Positions 1 through 9,233 of a stretch of DNA of 56,823 bases are shown piece by piece. The notes beneath the pieces are model-generated. The model was not told the origin of the DNA. It searched no databases and saw only the letters and a list, made by a program, of their open reading frames with translations. The DNA is taken from contig LQBH01000003.1 in the NCBI GenBank assembly GCA_002030015.1, positions 1 to 56,823 of the forward strand, in the 5' to 3' direction. A program made the position numbers and the translations under genes. This DNA is from a delta proteobacterium MLS_D. Its GTDB lineage: Bacteria; Desulfobacterota; Syntrophia; Syntrophales; UBA2210. Within the stretch, counting starts at the first letter, position 1; each line of letters opens with the position of its first letter.

Positions 1-44
1 CCGCTCGAAACCGCGCAGAGGAAGCGATGAAAGGAGTTGCAACA

Positions 45-857
45 ATGCTGGAAGGAAAAAGGATCGCCCTTATCGGCGCCGGAAATATGGGCGATGTCAT
101 CGTGGGTGCCATGATTTCCAGGTGTGAAGTGGACCCTGAACGCCTGATCGTCTCCGACATCAGCGAAAGTCGCCTGGAATGGTTTGAATCGCGCCACCAC
201 GTCCGAACGACGACAGACAACAGGGAAGCTCTGGAAGGCGCGGATCTTGTAATTCTCGCCGTGAAACCACAGGTCATGGAAAATGTCCTGCGTGAAATTG
301 CGCCCCTTTCCTTTACGGGAACGGTGATATCCATCGCGGCGGGTGTTACGATATCTTCCGTCGAGGGTATCCTCGGCGCCCGGGCGCGGGTCGTGCGCGT
401 CATGCCCAACACGCCTTCGCTTGCGGGTGAAGGAGCGGCGGCGCTGGCACCCGGAAGCAATGCGACCGACGAAGACCTCGCCCTGGCGCGGACGATCTTT
501 GACGGCCTGGGGTTGACTGTGCTCGTCGACGAATCACTTATGGACGCGGTCACCGGTTTGAGCGGAAGCGGCCCCGCCTACGGCTTTATTATTATCGAGG
601 CCCTCACGGACGCGGGCGTCAAGATGGGACTTTCGCGCGAAACGGCGCTGAAGCTGGCCGCGCAGACCATGCTGGGCGCGGCGAAGCTCTGTCTCGAAGA
701 CGGCAGGACTCCCTCGCAGCTCAAAGACATGGTTACCTCGCCCGGCGGCACCACCATCGAAGGCATCAAGGCCCTCGAGAAAGGCGGCCTGCGGGCCACG
801 CTGATGGACGCCGTGGAAGCGGCCACGCTTCGTTCGAAAGCGCTGGGAAAGAAGTAA
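45..857 (+). CDS. proC: pyrroline-5-carboxylate reductase
   Basis: Catalyses the last step of proline synthesis, NAD(P)H-dependent reduction of pyrroline-5-carboxylate, in the cytoplasm. The protein opens with a Rossmann motif (ALIGAGNMG, residues 7-15). The C-terminal half carries the P5CR signature region around GLSGSGPAYGF and the MVTSPGGTTIEGI segment. At 270 residues it has the usual family length. An in-frame ATG at 27 exists, but the bases AAAGGAGTT just after it form a well-placed ribosome binding site for the ATG at 45, so I chose 45. It converges on the rng operon. Whatever lies upstream is cut by the window edge. Confidence 0.95.
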   Translation: MLEGKRIALIGAGNMGDVIVGAMISRCEVDPERLIVSDISESRLEWFESRHHVRTTTDNREALEGADLVILAVKPQVMENVLREIAPLSFTGTVISIAAGVTISSVEGILGARARVVRVMPNTPSLAGEGAAALAPGSNATDEDLALARTIFDGLGLTVLVDESLMDAVTGLSGSGPAYGFIIIEALTDAGVKMGLSRETALKLAAQTMLGAAKLCLEDGRTPSQLKDMVTSPGGTTIEGIKALEKGGLRATLMDAVEAATLRSKALGKK

Positions 858-924
858 ATACAATTCAGCGGTTTCAGGTAACCCCGCCGCGCCGATGGGA
901 AAAAGGCTTTTAACGCACGGTGAC

Positions 925-957
925 AAAAAAAGTGCCCGGCTTGTTCTGCCGGGCACA
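925..957 (-). terminator. intrinsic terminator of the rng operon
   Basis: A hairpin with arms GTGCCCGGC / GCCGGGCAC is followed, read on the minus strand, by a run of seven T. It lies just downstream of the rng stop codon and ends the HD-GYP/tsaC/rng operon. On the plus strand no T-run follows, so it is not an obvious proC terminator. Confidence 0.8.
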
Positions 958-983
958 TCGCGTATGGTTATTTGCCGCTTTCG

Positions 984-2780
984 TCACATTTTTAATAAAT
1001 TATAGAATTTTTTGACGATTCCGGCTTTTTTGCCCTTCTCATCGTCGGATTCTCCCGAAGATCGTACTACCTGTTCTTCGGGAATAACGGGAATATCATG
1101 GTCGTTCTCCGCCGCGGGCGCCGTATCGTCGCTTCCCTTGTCCGGCGACGTCGAATCATCATCAGCTGCGGCGTGCGTGGCGCTTTTCGGCCTGCGGCGT
1201 CGCGGCCGGCGCCGACGGTTTGTCGATCGCGGCTGATCGGCGGCCTTTTCGTTATCTTCCGCCGCCTGGTTCACTGCTTTCTCCTCGATTTTTCCCTGAT
1301 CAATGTCTCCCTCGATGCCGGCCGTCTCAGCGGGAGGCTCGACTTTCTTGACAATGTTGAACTCCCCCTCCGTCCGGGCCATGCCGGTACTCCCCGATAT
1401 GTAGACGGACACATCGTAGGCCTGCTCAAGACGGCTGATCTCACTTCTCTTGTTATTGAGCAGGTAGGACGCCACGTCCGGTGGAAGGGTTATCTCGATT
1501 TCCGACGCGCCCCGCCCGACGGCCTCGCGTTTTATCTTGCGGAAGGTATTGAGCGCCAGATACTCGATTGAAGGAACCCAGCCGCTTCCCTTGCACTGAT
1601 CGCAAACGGTGTAACTTATTTCCTGGATGGTGGACTGTTTCTTCTGACGGGACAATTCAAGTATGCCGAACTTGGATATGCGGGCCAGTTGGATGCGTGA
1701 ACGGTCGCTTTTCATTGCCTCCTTGAAATTTCTCTCAACGTCGGCAATATGTTTGCGGTCGGCCATATCGATAAAATCTATGACGATCAGCCCGCCCAGG
1801 TCACGAAGCCGGAGCTGTCGCGCGATTTCCTCCGCCGCCTCGAGATTCGTCCGGTAAGACGTCTCTTCGGCGTCCCGCTTGTGGGAACGGCCTGAATTAA
1901 CGTCGATGGTTATGAGCGCTTCCGTCGGTTCGATGATGATGGAACCACCCGATTTCAGCTCCACCCGTTCACGATAAATAGCGTTGATCTGATCTTCGAT
2001 GTTGTATTTATCAAATATGGGCGCTTCTTCTTTATAAAGCTTGATCGTCTTGACGCTGCGCGGTGAAACGGCCCGGCAGTAATTTTTCATCACCTTCAGC
2101 GTATCCGGATCGTCAACCAGTATCTCGTTGATATCTGATGTAAAATAATCCCTGAGGGCCCGAATGGCGAAATCGCTCTCCTTGTAGACAAGGGCGGGCG
2201 CCGCCATGCCGTCGGCCTTTTTCCTGATTTCCTTCCACAGGCGCGCCATCATCTGGAAGTCGCGCAGGAGCTCCTGCTTGGTCCGGTTGATACCGGCCGT
2301 CCGCACGATGAACCCCATTCCTTCCTTCGCGCTTATATCGTCCATGACCTGCTTGAGTTTCTTACGATCCGCCTCGTCCTCAATCCGTCGCGACACGCCT
2401 TTGCTGTCACGATTGGGCATGAGTACCGTGTAACGTCCCGGCAGCGAAATCAAGGTGGTCAGCATGGCCCCCTTGGCGCCTTTTTCCTCCCGCACCACCT
2501 GGACGAAGACTTCCCGGCCCGTGTGGAGGCCGCCGTCTTTGTCGAGGTATTCGTCGCTCACATCCCGAAGGGGAAGAAAACCGTTTTTCGCGGCGCCGTA
2601 GTCAACGAAGGCGGCCCGAAGTCCTTTCTGGACGCTGCGCACGATTCCCTTATAAATATTGCCTGTTATCGGTTCCCGAACAGCCATCTTGATGTTGAAC
2701 TCGACCAGTTTGCCGTTTTCAACGATGGCCATACGGCTTTCTTCTTCATCAATCGTATTGACAAGCATCTGCTTTGCCAT
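984..2780 (-). CDS. rng: ribonuclease G (Rne/Rng family endoribonuclease)
   Basis: Single-strand endoribonuclease of the RNase E/G family, which acts in rRNA maturation and mRNA decay. An N-terminal S1 domain (about residues 38-125) precedes the RNase H/DNase I-like core. The two metal-binding aspartate motifs are visible as ALITIDVNSG and GGLIVIDFIDM, and the zinc-link motif as CDQCKGSG. At 598 residues it is about 100 longer than E. coli RNase G. The excess is a C-terminal low-complexity tail with acidic stretches around an arginine-rich patch (RRRRPRRRRPKS), likely an RNA- or partner-binding extension. It is the last gene of a reverse operon after tsaC (24-base gap). Confidence 0.95.
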   Translation of the reverse strand: MAKQMLVNTIDEEESRMAIVENGKLVEFNIKMAVREPITGNIYKGIVRSVQKGLRAAFVDYGAAKNGFLPLRDVSDEYLDKDGGLHTGREVFVQVVREEKGAKGAMLTTLISLPGRYTVLMPNRDSKGVSRRIEDEADRKKLKQVMDDISAKEGMGFIVRTAGINRTKQELLRDFQMMARLWKEIRKKADGMAAPALVYKESDFAIRALRDYFTSDINEILVDDPDTLKVMKNYCRAVSPRSVKTIKLYKEEAPIFDKYNIEDQINAIYRERVELKSGGSIIIEPTEALITIDVNSGRSHKRDAEETSYRTNLEAAEEIARQLRLRDLGGLIVIDFIDMADRKHIADVERNFKEAMKSDRSRIQLARISKFGILELSRQKKQSTIQEISYTVCDQCKGSGWVPSIEYLALNTFRKIKREAVGRGASEIEITLPPDVASYLLNNKRSEISRLEQAYDVSVYISGSTGMARTEGEFNIVKKVEPPAETAGIEGDIDQGKIEEKAVNQAAEDNEKAADQPRSTNRRRRPRRRRPKSATHAAADDDSTSPDKGSDDTAPAAENDHDIPVIPEEQVVRSSGESDDEKGKKAGIVKKFYNLLKM

Positions 2781-2804
2781 GTGAATAATCCGTTCCTTTC
2801 TTGT

Positions 2805-3410
2805 TTAAAAAAAGCTCACATCACCCTTCGCCGCCCTTATGACCTGCGGTGTCTCTTCGACGAGACTGACCACGCTGGACAATTCGTCCCCGACGACACC
2901 CCCGTCGATGACGCAATCCACGCGGTGCTTGAATTCCTCTTCCATTTCTTCGGGGTCGGTCATGATTTCTCCGGCGGCGTTTTTGACGCTGGTGCTGATG
3001 ACGGGACGGCCGAACTCGCGCACCAGGGTCAGGCAGATCATGTTGTCGGGAATCCTGATGCCGACTTCACGACGCCGGGGAAGCAGGGTTTTCGGCACCA
3101 TACGGGACGCGCCCATGACGAAGGTGTAGGGACCCGGCAACAGGTGTCGCATTATTTTGTACGCGTAGGTCGGGACGACGGCATATTTGCTGATATCGCT
3201 GAGATCGGAGCACACGAAACTGAAGGGTTGTTTCCGGTCGCGGCGTTTGATCTCGTAGATCTTCTCAACGGCCTTCTTGTTGAAAAGATCACACCCGATC
3301 CCGTACACGGTGTCCGTGGGATAAATGATAATCCCTCCCCGTTCGAGAATGTCCACGACCTGTCGTAATAACCGCATCTGCGGATTCTGCGCGTTGATCG
3401 ATAAAATCAC
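2805..3410 (-). CDS. tsaC: L-threonylcarbamoyladenylate synthase (Sua5/YrdC/TsaC family)
   Basis: Makes threonylcarbamoyl-AMP from threonine, bicarbonate and ATP for the t6A37 modification of ANN-decoding tRNAs. The YrdC fold is shown by the N-terminal IIIYPTDTVYGIGCD motif, the KRRDRKQPFSFVCSDLSD region and PGPYTFVM. At 201 residues it is the short TsaC type without the Sua5 C-terminal domain. The start is a GTG that overlaps the stop of the upstream HD-GYP gene (GTGA), which implies translational coupling. An ATG at codon 12 is the alternative start. Confidence 0.9.
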   Translation of the reverse strand: MILSINAQNPQMRLLRQVVDILERGGIIIYPTDTVYGIGCDLFNKKAVEKIYEIKRRDRKQPFSFVCSDLSDISKYAVVPTYAYKIMRHLLPGPYTFVMGASRMVPKTLLPRRREVGIRIPDNMICLTLVREFGRPVISTSVKNAAGEIMTDPEEMEEEFKHRVDCVIDGGVVGDELSSVVSLVEETPQVIRAAKGDVSFF

Positions 3411-5083
3411 CGATCCGCCACCTCGTCTATCTGTGATTCGGGCAGTTCCCTGCGGGCGTAGTCGAGATACACCTTCTTCCTGACGAAAAGGTCAAACACG
3501 TCGGCGTCCAGGTGATTGTCCTTCACCATGAATCCGAGTATTTTCAGTGCTCCCGAAAGGGTGTTCGCCTTGCGATAGGGCCGATCGGGCGCGGTGAGGG
3601 CTTCAAACACGTCCGCCACAGCCATGATGCGCGACTGGAGCGATATCTCGTCTTCCTTCAACCCGAAAGGGTACCCTGAGCCGTTGAGACATTCGTGATG
3701 CGTCGCGGCATAGAGCGGAACGTGCCGCATCTTCTTTGGAAAGGGCAACTGGGAGAGCATCTTGTGGGTGATCATGGCGTGACTGTTGATGATCTTCCTC
3801 TCATCCGCCGACAGCGTCCCTTTCCTGATGGAAAGACTCTCGATTTCGTCCTCGTCAAGCAGCGGTCGCCGGTCGCCGTCGCATTGCCAGGCAAGACTGC
3901 CGATTTCCCTGATTTTTTCGACCGCCTCATCGGACATGAATTCACCGCCCCTGTTTGCGTCAGCGAGAAAGCGCAGGTCGTCTTCGAGCTTTTCGGCGTC
4001 GGCTGCCACATTGACATCACCTTTCCCGTCATTGCCTCCTGCCCTGAGACGGCTGATTTCGCGGTCCCGCTTCAAAACTTCGAAACGCGTCCTGAGAAGC
4101 TCGATCCGGTCGAAACGTCCTTCGAGCTTGGTCGCCTTATCCATGACATGTTCGGGAATAGCGATTTTCCCCACATCGTGCAGCCAGGCCGCTATTCTCA
4201 ACTCGTTGAGCTCGTCCGGCGTCAGGTGAATATCGGCGAAGGGCCCCTCGTCTGCCGCATTCAGCGCCTCGGCGATCATCATGGTAATCTCCACCACTCT
4301 TCTGCCGTGATCACCCGTATAGGGGGATTTCTCATCAATCGCCGTGGCTATGGTACGAATAAAGGATTCAAAGAGGTGTTCCAGGTCCTGAATAAGACGG
4401 TTGTTGGTCAGGGCAACCGCGGCCTGGGAGGCAAGAGATTCCGTCAGTTCCTGTGACTCCGGCGAAAAAGCGATCACTCGGCCGGTCGCCGGGTCCTGGG
4501 CGTTGAGAAGCTGCAACACGCCGATGATGTCGTTTTCGTGGTTCCGCAATGGAACAACGAGCATCGACTTGGACCGGTATTTCGTGGTTGCGTCGAATTT
4601 CCTGGTTCCTTCGAAGTTGAACCGTTCGGCGTTATATACATCGGGAATGTTGACGATTTCGCCCGACAGGGCGGCGTAGGAGGAAACGTTCGCGTGATTG
4701 GCCCCGCCGTCGGAATTGTACAGCGCGACCGGCGGCCAGGTCAATTCGCCCGCGGTGCCTCCCATGCGCGTCTTCAGCGAATCGTTCTGAACGATGGCGA
4801 ATCGGAGTTCCTTTTCATCATCACTCATGATGTAGAGCGTTCCGCCGTCGGCGTGGGTGAACGCCCGGGCTTCGTCGACGATCATTTCCAGGAGCCTGTC
4901 GATATTCCTCTCTGCCGACAGGGCGGCACCGATACCGGTCAGTCTGCGGATTTTTTCCACCTGGGTTTCGGTAAAGTCCCTGACCGATCCCACCACCGTG
5001 TTGAGGAGGCGATTGATGTCGGCATTCGAGGTAAACTCAAAATCACTCTCGTGGTCGGAACCGCCCGTAAAACTCTTCTTCAT
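3407..5083 (-). CDS. GAF-HD-GYP protein, probable cyclic-di-GMP phosphodiesterase
   Basis: A soluble 558-residue signalling protein with no membrane segment. A GAF sensor domain spans about residues 45-230. The HD-GYP domain follows, with the HD pair at 302-303 (AAWLHDVGKIAIP) and the downstream HHECLNGSGYP and ADVFEALTAPDRPYRK motifs. The third position of the HHE-x-x-DG motif is Asn (LNG) rather than the more common Asp, while the GYP triplet is intact. A charged insert of about 100 residues sits between the HD and GYP motifs. The domain normally hydrolyses c-di-GMP to pGpG or GMP. It is the first gene of the operon with tsaC and rng, with ribosome binding site AGGAT six bases before the ATG. 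Confidence 0.88.
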   Translation of the reverse strand: MKKSFTGGSDHESDFEFTSNADINRLLNTVVGSVRDFTETQVEKIRRLTGIGAALSAERNIDRLLEMIVDEARAFTHADGGTLYIMSDDEKELRFAIVQNDSLKTRMGGTAGELTWPPVALYNSDGGANHANVSSYAALSGEIVNIPDVYNAERFNFEGTRKFDATTKYRSKSMLVVPLRNHENDIIGVLQLLNAQDPATGRVIAFSPESQELTESLASQAAVALTNNRLIQDLEHLFESFIRTIATAIDEKSPYTGDHGRRVVEITMMIAEALNAADEGPFADIHLTPDELNELRIAAWLHDVGKIAIPEHVMDKATKLEGRFDRIELLRTRFEVLKRDREISRLRAGGNDGKGDVNVAADAEKLEDDLRFLADANRGGEFMSDEAVEKIREIGSLAWQCDGDRRPLLDEDEIESLSIRKGTLSADERKIINSHAMITHKMLSQLPFPKKMRHVPLYAATHHECLNGSGYPFGLKEDEISLQSRIMAVADVFEALTAPDRPYRKANTLSGALKILGFMVKDNHLDADVFDLFVRKKVYLDYARRELPESQIDEVADR

Positions 5084-5232
5084 GCATTGATCCTCGCTTT
5101 ACTGCCCCATATATCACGCAATTATACTGAATTCAAGCGCTTATAGTCACCGCGACCGCGCTTTCACCTTCCGTGACCGGCATGCGGGAGCAAACATCAT
5201 TGAATCGTTTCGAGCAAAAATACACCTTTTCA

Positions 5233-5261
5233 TTGACATGAATATTTTAATAATTTATACT
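5233..5261 (+). promoter_or_regulatory. sigma-70 promoter of fusA
   Basis: TTGACA at 5233-5238, a 17-base AT-rich spacer, and TATACT at 5256-5261: a perfect -35 and a 5/6 -10. The expected transcription start is near 5268, giving a leader of about 130 bases to the fusA ATG. The intergenic stretch 5084-5399 holds this promoter, a 12-base palindrome at 5277-5288 and no other gene. Confidence 0.8.
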
Positions 5262-5276
5262 TTGTGATTCTCTTAT

Positions 5277-5288
5277 CTAGTATACTAG
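5277..5288. repeat. 12-base perfect palindrome at the fusA start region
   Basis: CTAGTATACTAG is its own reverse complement and contains two CTAG tetramers, a rare word in many bacterial genomes. It lies about 10-20 bases after the predicted transcription start, where an operator could sit. No binding protein can be named from the sequence. Confidence 0.5.
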
Positions 5289-5399
5289 CACCTCCCGGAG
5301 AACGGTCCCGCAACAATACCAGGCGGAAAACGAACCGGAAGCAGATCAATCAAATCCGGCCGGCACATGTCCGGGAACGGCGAAACAAGGAAAGGTACC

Positions 5400-7487
5400 A
5401 TGGCAAAGAACATCGACAGGGTTCGTAACATCGGAATAAGCGCTCATATCGATTCGGGCAAGACAACTCTCACCGAGCGCATGCTTTTTTATACCAAGCG
5501 CATTCACGCCATGCACGACGTGAAGGGCAAGGACGGCATCGGTGCCACCATGGATTCCATGGAGCTCGAGCGGGAACGCGGCATCACCATCGCCTCCGCC
5601 GCCACCTTCTGCGAGTGGGACGGGTTCGAGATAAACATTATTGATACGCCCGGCCACGTTGATTTCACCGTGGAGGTTGAGCGGTCACTGCGTGTCCTGG
5701 ACGGCGCCGTGCTTGTTCTCTGCTCGGTGGGAGGCGTGCAGTCACAGTCGATCACCGTTGACCAGCAGATGAAGCGTTACCGCGTCCCGCGCATCGCCTT
5801 CATCAACAAGCTTGACAGAAGCGGCGCGAATCCTTTCCGTGTAATTGACCAACTCCGGTCGAAACTCGGGCATAATGCCGTGGCCATGCAGATTCCCCTG
5901 GGACTTGAAAGCGCATTCGAAGGAATCATCGACCTTGTCGGCATGAAAGCAATCCGCTTCGAGGGAGCAAATGGTGAAAACATGCTGGTCGACGATATTC
6001 CCCAGAGCATAATGAGCGAGGTCTCCGCGCGGCGGGAGGAACTTGTCGAGGCCGCCTCGCTCTTTTCCGATGAACTGACGGAAGCGATCCTCAACGAGGA
6101 ATACATATCGGAAGACCTGCTGCTGGCCGCCATCAGGGCTGGAACCCTGCAACGCGAGATCACGCCCGTCTTCATGGGATCAGCTTATAAGAACAAGGGC
6201 GTCCAGCCGCTTCTGAACGGCATAACGGCCCTCCTGCCCGGACCGCGAGACATAACAACAGACGCACTCGACCGGGATAACGCCGAGGCCCCTGTCAGGC
6301 TGGAAAGCGATCCGGAAAAACCGGTGGTCGCCCTGGCGTTTAAACTGGAGGATGGACCGTACGGCCAGTTGACCTATATTCGCGTCTATCAGGGAACGCT
6401 GGCGAAAGGTACAACTCTGGTGAACGTCCGGACGGGGAAAAAGTTCAAGGTGGGACGGCTCGTTCGCATGCACGCGGACCAGATGGAGGACATCGACGAG
6501 CTCTCTGCGGGGTACATCGGCGCCCTCTTCGGCATAGACTGCGCGTCGGGCGATACCTTCACGTCTCCCGAGATGAACGTCTCGATGACATCGATGTATG
6601 TTCCCAACCCGGTGATTTCACTTTCCATAACGCCGAGTGATTCCCGTTCGCAGGTCGCCCTTTCCAAGGCCCTGAACCGCTTTACCAAGGAAGACCCGAC
6701 CTTCAAAACTTACGTGGATGAAGAAACCAACGAAACAATTATCGAGGGCATGGGCGAACTGCATCTCGAGGTGTACGTGGAACGTATGCGCCGGGAATAT
6801 AATGCCGATGTGGATACGGGACCCCCCCGCGTCGCCTACCGTGAAACCATCACACGGCGGGCCGATTTCAATTATACCCACCGGAAGCAGACCGGAGGGG
6901 CCGGCCAGTACGGCAGAGTTGCCGGGTATCTCGAACCGGCCCAGGAAGCTGACTTTGAATTTATAAACGAGATAACGGGTGGCGCCATACCGACGCAGTT
7001 CATACCCGCGTGCGAAAAAGGCTTTCACGAATGCCTGAAAAAGGGCCCGAAAATGGAATTCCCCGTTACGGGCGTACGCGTGGTGATTAATGACGGGCAG
7101 TCCCACAGCGTCGACTCGTCGGAGATGGCCTTCCAGGCGGCGGCGCGTGGAGCCTTCAGAGAAGCCTATGTGAAGGCCGGACCCGTTATTCACGAACCGA
7201 TCATGAAGGTGGTTGTGGAAACGCCCACGGAATTTCAGGGCGCCGCCATGGGCCTTTTGAACCAGCGCCGGGGAATGATCGTGGGCGCCCAGGACGAGGG
7301 CGTCATGTGCGTCATCGAAGCGCAGGTTCCTCTGGCCGAGATGTTCGGGTTCTCTACGGTACTCAGATCATCAACCCAGGGCCAGGCACAGTTTACCATG
7401 GAATTCCTGCATTATCGCCAGGTGCCCCAGTCGATCGCCGAAACGCTCGCGGCTGAAGCGACGAAAAGGAAGAAGGCGGCTGTGTAG
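5400..7487 (+). CDS. fusA: translation elongation factor G, mitochondrial/spdEFG1-like
   Basis: GTPase that drives tRNA-mRNA translocation on the ribosome. The G1 motif reads HIDSGKTT (residues 16-23), with Ser where canonical bacterial EF-G has Ala. It is followed by a [23 protein letters not shown]-type segment, here with the same order of key residues, that resembles mitochondrial EF-G1 and the spirochaete/planctomycete/delta spdEFG1 branch. Domains I-V are complete (695 residues), ending in the domain V segment with QRRG and [13 protein letters not shown]. The start at 5400 is preceded by AAGGAAAGGT. An in-frame ATG at 5367 lacks such a site. In organisms with this type, a second EF-G often handles ribosome recycling; none is in the window. 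Confidence 0.95.
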   Translation: MAKNIDRVRNIGISAHIDSGKTTLTERMLFYTKRIHAMHDVKGKDGIGATMDSMELERERGITIASAATFCEWDGFEINIIDTPGHVDFTVEVERSLRVLDGAVLVLCSVGGVQSQSITVDQQMKRYRVPRIAFINKLDRSGANPFRVIDQLRSKLGHNAVAMQIPLGLESAFEGIIDLVGMKAIRFEGANGENMLVDDIPQSIMSEVSARREELVEAASLFSDELTEAILNEEYISEDLLLAAIRAGTLQREITPVFMGSAYKNKGVQPLLNGITALLPGPRDITTDALDRDNAEAPVRLESDPEKPVVALAFKLEDGPYGQLTYIRVYQGTLAKGTTLVNVRTGKKFKVGRLVRMHADQMEDIDELSAGYIGALFGIDCASGDTFTSPEMNVSMTSMYVPNPVISLSITPSDSRSQVALSKALNRFTKEDPTFKTYVDEETNETIIEGMGELHLEVYVERMRREYNADVDTGPPRVAYRETITRRADFNYTHRKQTGGAGQYGRVAGYLEPAQEADFEFINEITGGAIPTQFIPACEKGFHECLKKGPKMEFPVTGVRVVINDGQSHSVDSSEMAFQAAARGAFREAYVKAGPVIHEPIMKVVVETPTEFQGAAMGLLNQRRGMIVGAQDEGVMCVIEAQVPLAEMFGFSTVLRSSTQGQAQFTMEFLHYRQVPQSIAETLAAEATKRKKAAV

Positions 7488-7583
7488 GGACCCGACACGG
7501 TGCCTGCGGAACGCTTATATCGAACAGTGAACCGTGACGGCTGCGCGGCGAGCATTATTCAACTGAAAGACAGGAGCAAAGCA

Positions 7584-8276
7584 ATGATCATACAAAATCT
7601 GACGACCATCCATCCTTTCCGTCATATTGAAAAGAACGGCGCACTTCTGCCTCCGGGCGGCCTTGCCGCGGTACTTTCTCCGGCAGGCGTGGGAAAAACG
7701 GCCTTCGTGGTACAGGTGGCAATCGACGCCATGATCCGCGGAGAATACGTTCTGCACGTAAGCCTGGGCGATTCGATCGACAAGATTACTCTCTGGTACG
7801 GCGAACTTTTTCAGAACCTGGCACGACACCACGACCTGGAACAATCTGAAGACGCCTGGAGGGACATACTGCTGCGGCGGTTTATCATGACCTTCAAAGT
7901 AGCCGCTTTCAGCATACCCGTGCTGGAGGAACGGATTTCCGATTTCGTCGGACAGAACATATTTAAACCATCGCTTCTCATCATAGACGGTTTGAACTTC
8001 GACAATAATCAGTCTCCCCGCGCCCGCGAGCTGAAAGACCTGGCGGAAAGCCGGAAACTCTCGATCTGGGTTACGGGCAACGTGCACCGCGAAGACACGC
8101 GAGATCCGGACGGAGTTCCCTCACCTTTCGTATCGTCAGCACCGTTTTTCGATGGAATTCTCGAACTGGAACCGGGAGATTCCGGAATCGCCGTTACCGC
8201 CCTGAGAGGATTTACCGTTGGAACGGACGACACGCGGTTACGCCTGGACCCCGCGACGATGCTGATCCAGTCGTGA
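7584..8276 (+). CDS. KaiC/RecA-like P-loop ATPase of unknown role
   Basis: A 230-residue single-domain ATPase. Walker A is SPAGVGKT (residues 32-39) and Walker B is LLIIDG (131-136), arranged as in KaiC/DnaB/RecA-type cores. An N-terminal segment 'PPGGLAAVL' leads into the P-loop. There is no membrane segment, zinc motif or second domain. It follows fusA by 96 bases on the same strand and may be co-transcribed. The start at 7584 has the ribosome binding site ACAGGAG. An upstream in-frame start at 7500 lacks one. I do not recognise a named family, so the function is unknown. Confidence 0.75.
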   Translation: MIIQNLTTIHPFRHIEKNGALLPPGGLAAVLSPAGVGKTAFVVQVAIDAMIRGEYVLHVSLGDSIDKITLWYGELFQNLARHHDLEQSEDAWRDILLRRFIMTFKVAAFSIPVLEERISDFVGQNIFKPSLLIIDGLNFDNNQSPRARELKDLAESRKLSIWVTGNVHREDTRDPDGVPSPFVSSAPFFDGILELEPGDSGIAVTALRGFTVGTDDTRLRLDPATMLIQS

Positions 8277-8304
8277 ACGAGTCGCCCCCGCCGTTACATG
8301 TTCG

Positions 8305-9081
8305 TCAGTAACGGGCGCGGGATTCCCGAACTAGATCATAGGCGGCCTTGACGTCCCCGGTCTTTTCCGCGGCGAACTTCATCATTTCTTCGGGCAGTCC
8401 CTTTGAAACAAGGGTATCCGGATGGTATTGCATCATGAGGCGGCGGTAAGCCTTCTTTATATCATCGTCCGAAGCTTCTCTTGATACTCCCAGCACCCGG
8501 TAGGCGGCGTCCATATCAAGATTTGCCGACACGGTTCCTCCCCGGCCGTTCACTCCCATCATTCTCAGGATACGCTCGAAGTCAGCGGATGAACAGCCCA
8601 CCCGCTCACGGACATGTTCAAGAATCAACCGTTCCGATTCATGCAGGGCTCCGTCGGAAACCGCCGTGGCGAGCAGCATCTCGATGAACATTCTCACGAG
8701 GTTCCTGCGCCCCCTGCACTCGCGCCTGAACTGATCGAGAATGTCGTCCAGGGGGAAGTCGGACCGCTTGCCCTGGTTGAAAAGATTAACCGCCGCCCGC
8801 TGCTGGTCGGCGTTGAGCCTCATATGGCTCATGATCCTTCTGACCGACTGCACCTCTTCTTCGGAAATCCGGCCGTCCGCCTTTGCGAGGTGACCCATGA
8901 CCGCGAAAGTGGTGGTAAAAAAAACCGTCTGAACACGTTCGTTGACGCCCGGGAATCCGGCTGTCTCCTCATCCTTGAACGTGTCGTACCCATGACCGAC
9001 GGACGCGCCGAGCACCGCCCCCAGTGGGCCTCCCATCATGAATCCCACCGTTCCGCCGATAACTTTTCCCCACCAGCCCAT
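8305..9081 (-). CDS. DjlA-like co-chaperone (TerB + J domain)
   Basis: A 258-residue protein with three parts. A glycine-rich hydrophobic N-terminus (GGTVGFMMGGPLGAVLGASVG) probably associates with the membrane. A TerB-like helical domain covers about residues 50-170 (KADGRISEEEV, the typical acidic motif, and VSDGALHESE). A C-terminal J domain begins at AYRVLGVSREASDDDIKKAY and has an intact HPD. The J domain stimulates Hsp70 (DnaK) ATPase. The architecture matches E. coli DjlA, which has its J domain at the C-terminus. It faces the P-loop ATPase gene tail to tail. Confidence 0.88.
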   Translation of the reverse strand: MGWWGKVIGGTVGFMMGGPLGAVLGASVGHGYDTFKDEETAGFPGVNERVQTVFFTTTFAVMGHLAKADGRISEEEVQSVRRIMSHMRLNADQQRAAVNLFNQGKRSDFPLDDILDQFRRECRGRRNLVRMFIEMLLATAVSDGALHESERLILEHVRERVGCSSADFERILRMMGVNGRGGTVSANLDMDAAYRVLGVSREASDDDIKKAYRRLMMQYHPDTLVSKGLPEEMMKFAAEKTGDVKAAYDLVRESRARY

Positions 9082-9153
9082 CAGGTTCCTTCTCCGTTCC
9101 CCGGATTATTTGTTACCGTATGTAGAAAACGGATCACCGATCGTCAATGAAAA

Positions 9154-9192
9154 AATGGCGATACGGGCGGCTGGCCTTTCCTCCGGCCGCCC
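9154..9192 (-). terminator. possible terminator after the DUF6125-like gene
   Basis: On the minus strand GGGCGGC and GCCGCCC form a 7-base stem, with TTTTTT about nine bases further on. The distance from stem to T-run is longer than usual, so termination strength is uncertain. Confidence 0.4.
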
Positions 9193-9233
9193 GGCGCGGA
9201 AACACGGACTCAGCGTTGTATCGCAAAAATAAA

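Noticed and set aside
1-30. Possible 3' end of an upstream gene (frame ends PLETAQRKR then TGA at 28-30)
   Set aside because: Only nine codons are visible. All three frames are open here, so nothing supports one of them.
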